Assembly: GCA_016702705.1 (NCBI GenBank)
Contig: JADJDM010000010.1
Span: 62,001 to 126,000, forward strand
From: Bacteroidota bacterium
GTDB lineage: Bacteria; Bacteroidota; Bacteroidia; B-17B0; Aurantibacillaceae
Reading direction: 5' to 3'
DNA: 64,000 nucleotides
Shown: piece by piece, positions 61,313 through 64,000 of the stretch
Layout: every line of letters begins with the position of its first letter
Numbering within the stretch: position 1 is the first letter of the stretch
Translations under genes and position numbers: made by a program
The notes under the pieces: model-generated
Told to the model about the DNA's origin: nothing
What the model saw: the letters and a program-made list of their open reading frames with translations, nothing else
Databases searched by the model: none

Positions 61313-63487
61313 ATGAGAAAAATAAAATCAATTAACTCAGTTGTTCTATTTACAGCATTTGTTTGCACTTTACTTGAATGCAAGGCGCAAAACATTGATT
61401 CATTATTCAAAATATACAATAGCATAGAAAATAATGATACTATTCGTGTTAAAGCAATTGATGAAATTGCATGGAGCTATAGATACACAAATCCTGACTC
61501 AGCAATACTACTAGCAAATCAACAATTGCAGCTAGCAACTAAATTAAGTAAAACATATAAAACTTTAAATCTTGGAAAAGAACAAGAGTACAATGCCTTT
61601 AAAACTTTAGGAGTTGCAAATAAAAGTGCTGGAAATTACCAAAAGTCATTAGAATATTATTTTCATTGTTTATACTTAAGTGAAGAACTAAATGATACAA
61701 CAGAAATAGGTAATTCAAACATCTCAATTGGAATTATCTATTATAACCTCTCCAATTTTCCAAAATCCTTGGAATATTATCTCAAAGCAATGAAATTATT
61801 TGAAAGCATTAATGATAAAGAATCCTTAGGGATGTGTTACAACAATATTGGTCTCATTTATGTTAACCAAAAAAATTACTCGAAGGCAATAGAATATTAC
61901 TCAAAAGCACTCAAATTAAGCATTGAAATTAAAGATAAAGAAACCATTGGATATTGTTATACATATATTGGCAGTGCTTACTACTATAAAATGGATTTAA
62001 TTAGAGCATTTGAATATTATACAAAATCACTGCAAATAAAAGAAGAAACAAACGATATAAGAGGAATTGGAATTTCTTATACTAATCTTGCTCTTGTAAT
62101 GCAAGATTTAGGTAATCATACAAAGGCTTTAGATTATTATAAAAAATCACTTCAAATAAAATATCAAATAGAAGATAAACTTGGCATGGGTATTTGCTAT
62201 TCCAACATTGGCAGTTTATACAATACAATTAATAACTATAAATTAGCTATAACATACTGCGACAGTGCAATTAAAATAAGTAAAGAAATTGGTGATATAG
62301 ATTCTGAACGTTTAGCTTATCAACATTTAGCTACTTCTTATAGTAGGTTGGGGAAATATAAAGAAGCTTATGAATATCATATAAAATTCAAAGAACTTAC
62401 AGATAGTATATTTAATGCAGACAATAGTGAACAAATGGGAGACATGAAAACTCAGTTTGAAGTTGAAAAAAAAGAAGCTGAAATAAAGGCCGAACAAAAT
62501 AAAAAAGATGCAATTGCCTTAGTTGAAACAAAAAGAAAGAACTCAATTTTACTTTCAGTTTCTTTATTAGGAATATTTATTTTTATTTTTTCTATTTACA
62601 TATTTCGCAGCCTTCGCATTACACGAAAGCAAAAATTAATCATAGAGCAGAAGGAAAAAGAGACACAAAAACAAAACGAAACTATTTCTTATCAGAAACA
62701 CTTAGTTGAAGAAAAACACAAAGAAATAACCGATAGTATTAACTATGCTGAGCGGATTCAAAGAAGTTTTTTAGCCTCAACCGATTTATTGGATGATAAT
62801 TTAAATGAATATTTTATTCTATTTAAACCAAAGGATGTTGTAAGTGGTGATTTTTATTGGGCAAGTAAGTTAATTAATGGAGATTTCGCAATAGTTACTG
62901 CTGATAGCACAGGTCATGGTGTTCCAGGGGCGATTATGAGTTTATTAAACATAACGAGTTTAGAGAAAGCTATTGAAACAAACACAAATCCTGTTGAAAT
63001 CTTAAATCACACTCGAAACACTATCATAAATAGGTTAAAAAAAGATGGTAGTCCAGAAGGAGGTAAAGATGGAATGGATTGCAGTTTAATCGTTTTTGAC
63101 AGGGCACAGAAGCGATTACACATCGCAGCAGCAAATAATCCAGTATGGGTCGTGAAAAATCCAGGAAATACTGCCCTTGAAGTATTGGAGATTAAGCCAG
63201 ACAAAATGCCTGTTGGAAAGCATGATAGAGACAAGGAATCTTTCAATCTAAAAACCATCGACGTAAATGAAGGTGACACTATTTACACTTTGACTGATGG
63301 CTATCCTGATCAATTTGGTGGAGAAAGTGGGAAAAAATTCATGAGTAAAAGATTAAGAGAACTAATCGTCTCTAACTCCCAACTCCCTATTAATGAACAA
63401 AAGGAAATATTAGAAACCACATTTAAAAATTGGGTTGGTAATTTGGAACAGGTAGATGATGTAACTATAATTGGAATTAAAATATAA
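61313..63487 (+). CDS. TPR-repeat SpoIIE-type serine phosphatase (paralogue)
   Basis: A 724-aa paralogue of the gene at 52583. A signal peptide is followed by about seven TPRs (about 75-380: YFHCLYLSEELNDTTEIGNS, SKALKLSIEIKDKETIGYCY), a transmembrane helix near 420, a coiled-coil linker and a PP2C/SpoIIE domain (about 495-724: FKPKDVVSGDFYWASKLING, TADSTGHGVPGAIMSLLNIT, LTDGYPDQFGGESGKKF). In place of the SPTELVEVT stretch it has GNTALEVLEIKPDKMPVGK. Likely signals through dephosphorylation of a regulator protein. Confidence 0.87.
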   Translation: MRKIKSINSVVLFTAFVCTLLECKAQNIDSLFKIYNSIENNDTIRVKAIDEIAWSYRYTNPDSAILLANQQLQLATKLSKTYKTLNLGKEQEYNAFKTLGVANKSAGNYQKSLEYYFHCLYLSEELNDTTEIGNSNISIGIIYYNLSNFPKSLEYYLKAMKLFESINDKESLGMCYNNIGLIYVNQKNYSKAIEYYSKALKLSIEIKDKETIGYCYTYIGSAYYYKMDLIRAFEYYTKSLQIKEETNDIRGIGISYTNLALVMQDLGNHTKALDYYKKSLQIKYQIEDKLGMGICYSNIGSLYNTINNYKLAITYCDSAIKISKEIGDIDSERLAYQHLATSYSRLGKYKEAYEYHIKFKELTDSIFNADNSEQMGDMKTQFEVEKKEAEIKAEQNKKDAIALVETKRKNSILLSVSLLGIFIFIFSIYIFRSLRITRKQKLIIEQKEKETQKQNETISYQKHLVEEKHKEITDSINYAERIQRSFLASTDLLDDNLNEYFILFKPKDVVSGDFYWASKLINGDFAIVTADSTGHGVPGAIMSLLNITSLEKAIETNTNPVEILNHTRNTIINRLKKDGSPEGGKDGMDCSLIVFDRAQKRLHIAAANNPVWVVKNPGNTALEVLEIKPDKMPVGKHDRDKESFNLKTIDVNEGDTIYTLTDGYPDQFGGESGKKFMSKRLRELIVSNSQLPINEQKEILETTFKNWVGNLEQVDDVTIIGIKI

Positions 63488-63578
63488 ACATTGATTTGAT
63501 TGGATAAAATCACCCATTATTCTAAACAAAAACCGCTACCCCTCTCGAGATAACGGTTCTTTAATACTAAAATAAATC

Positions 63579-64000
63579 CTACTTCAAACTCCCAATCATT
63601 TCCTCAGGTTTAACCCAAGCATCAAATTGTTCGTTTGTTAAGTATCCTAAGCCAATTGCTGCTTCACGTAAAGTTTTACCTTCTTTGTGAGCGGTTTTGG
63701 CAATCTTAGCTGCTTTTTCGTAACCTATGTGTGGGTTTAATGCTGTAACTAACATTAAAGAGTTTTCTAAATGTTGTTTTACAACTGGTAAGTTTGCTGT
63801 AATACCATCTGCACATTTTTCGGTAAACGATACACAAGCATCACCAATTAAACGCGCTGATTGTAATACGTTAGCTGCTATTAATGGTTTAAATACATTT
63901 AATTCAAAATGTCCCATGCTACCACCAATTGATACTGCAACATCGTTACCCATAACTTGAGCACATACCATTGTTAATGCTTCTGGTTGAGTTGGGTTAA
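63579..64000 (-). CDS. fumC: Fumarate hydratase class II, C-terminal part (cut by window edge)
   Basis: C-terminal ~140 residues of class II fumarase (fumarate/L-malate interconversion, TCA cycle). Readable motifs are NPTQPEALTMVCAQVMGNDV at the edge and GGSMGHFELNVFKPLIAANV, then the C-terminal domain LNPHIGYEKAAKIAKTAHKE and the family ending LTNEQFDAWVKPEEMIGSLK. The catalytic GSSxMPxKxNP loop begins right at the edge. The start is outside the window. Confidence 0.93.
   Translation of the reverse strand, partial: NPTQPEALTMVCAQVMGNDVAVSIGGSMGHFELNVFKPLIAANVLQSARLIGDACVSFTEKCADGITANLPVVKQHLENSLMLVTALNPHIGYEKAAKIAKTAHKEGKTLREAAIGLGYLTNEQFDAWVKPEEMIGSLK

Noticed and set aside
63527..63555. 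Hairpin downstream of the second TPR phosphatase
   Set aside because: Arms AACCG/CGGTT are too short and lack a clear T-run; not called a terminator.

Overview
The window is an A+T-rich piece of a Bacteroidota chromosome. The phylum call rests on several independent signs: proteins ending in type IX secretion (T9SS) sorting domains, a PorV/PorQ-like barrel, an RND pump fused to its outer-membrane factor, an OmpA protein with a DUF5723-type N-terminus and thrombospondin-3 repeats, and promoters of the TTTG-N19/20-TAnnTTTG type. I cannot name the genus. Most of the window is ordinary chromosome. About 19.5-28.3 kb is accessory DNA.

Layout. 0-10 kb: CoA-transferase subunit A, a PorV-like barrel with an HhH-barrel partner, a small coiled-coil gene with a truncated tandem copy, an OmpA/TSP3 envelope protein, then LRR protein-ribF, NUDIX and Ppx/GppA. 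10-19.5 kb: a Crp/Fnr regulator divergent from a cyclase-family hydrolase and a CocE-type peptidase, two T9SS cargo proteins, a GT39-like membrane protein and a lipoprotein. 19.5-25.3 kb: same-strand genes of mostly unknown function, most followed by an attC-like imperfect hairpin (an integron-type cassette array with no integrase in view), one gene split by an IS3-family element. 25.4-28.3 kb: a porin-like barrel, then a Panacea antitoxin/RelE-like toxin pair and a REP-associated transposase (RAYT) with four REP hairpins, bounded by an 18-bp direct repeat. 28.3-35 kb: ECF sigma and membrane partner, ftsX, MBL hydrolase, DUF1573 protein, yajC, icd. 35-41 kb: heavy-metal efflux operon. 41-49 kb: second ECF sigma operon, SET protein, universal stress protein, oligopeptide ABC transporter. 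49-64 kb: tRNA-Ser and tRNA-Pro, thioesterase, two TPR-SpoIIE phosphatase paralogues, cbpA-cbpM, TlpA-like thioredoxin, Hsp20 and the end of fumC at the right edge.

An important caveat: at least ten otherwise well-conserved genes, including ftsX and oppA, are broken by single-base indels. Six of the breaks are runs of exactly five A/T where the frame needs six. In the reading frames I reconstructed I saw no stop created by substitution. This looks like systematic homopolymer error in the sequence rather than gene decay. I mark these genes as pseudogene but expect most to be intact in the cell.
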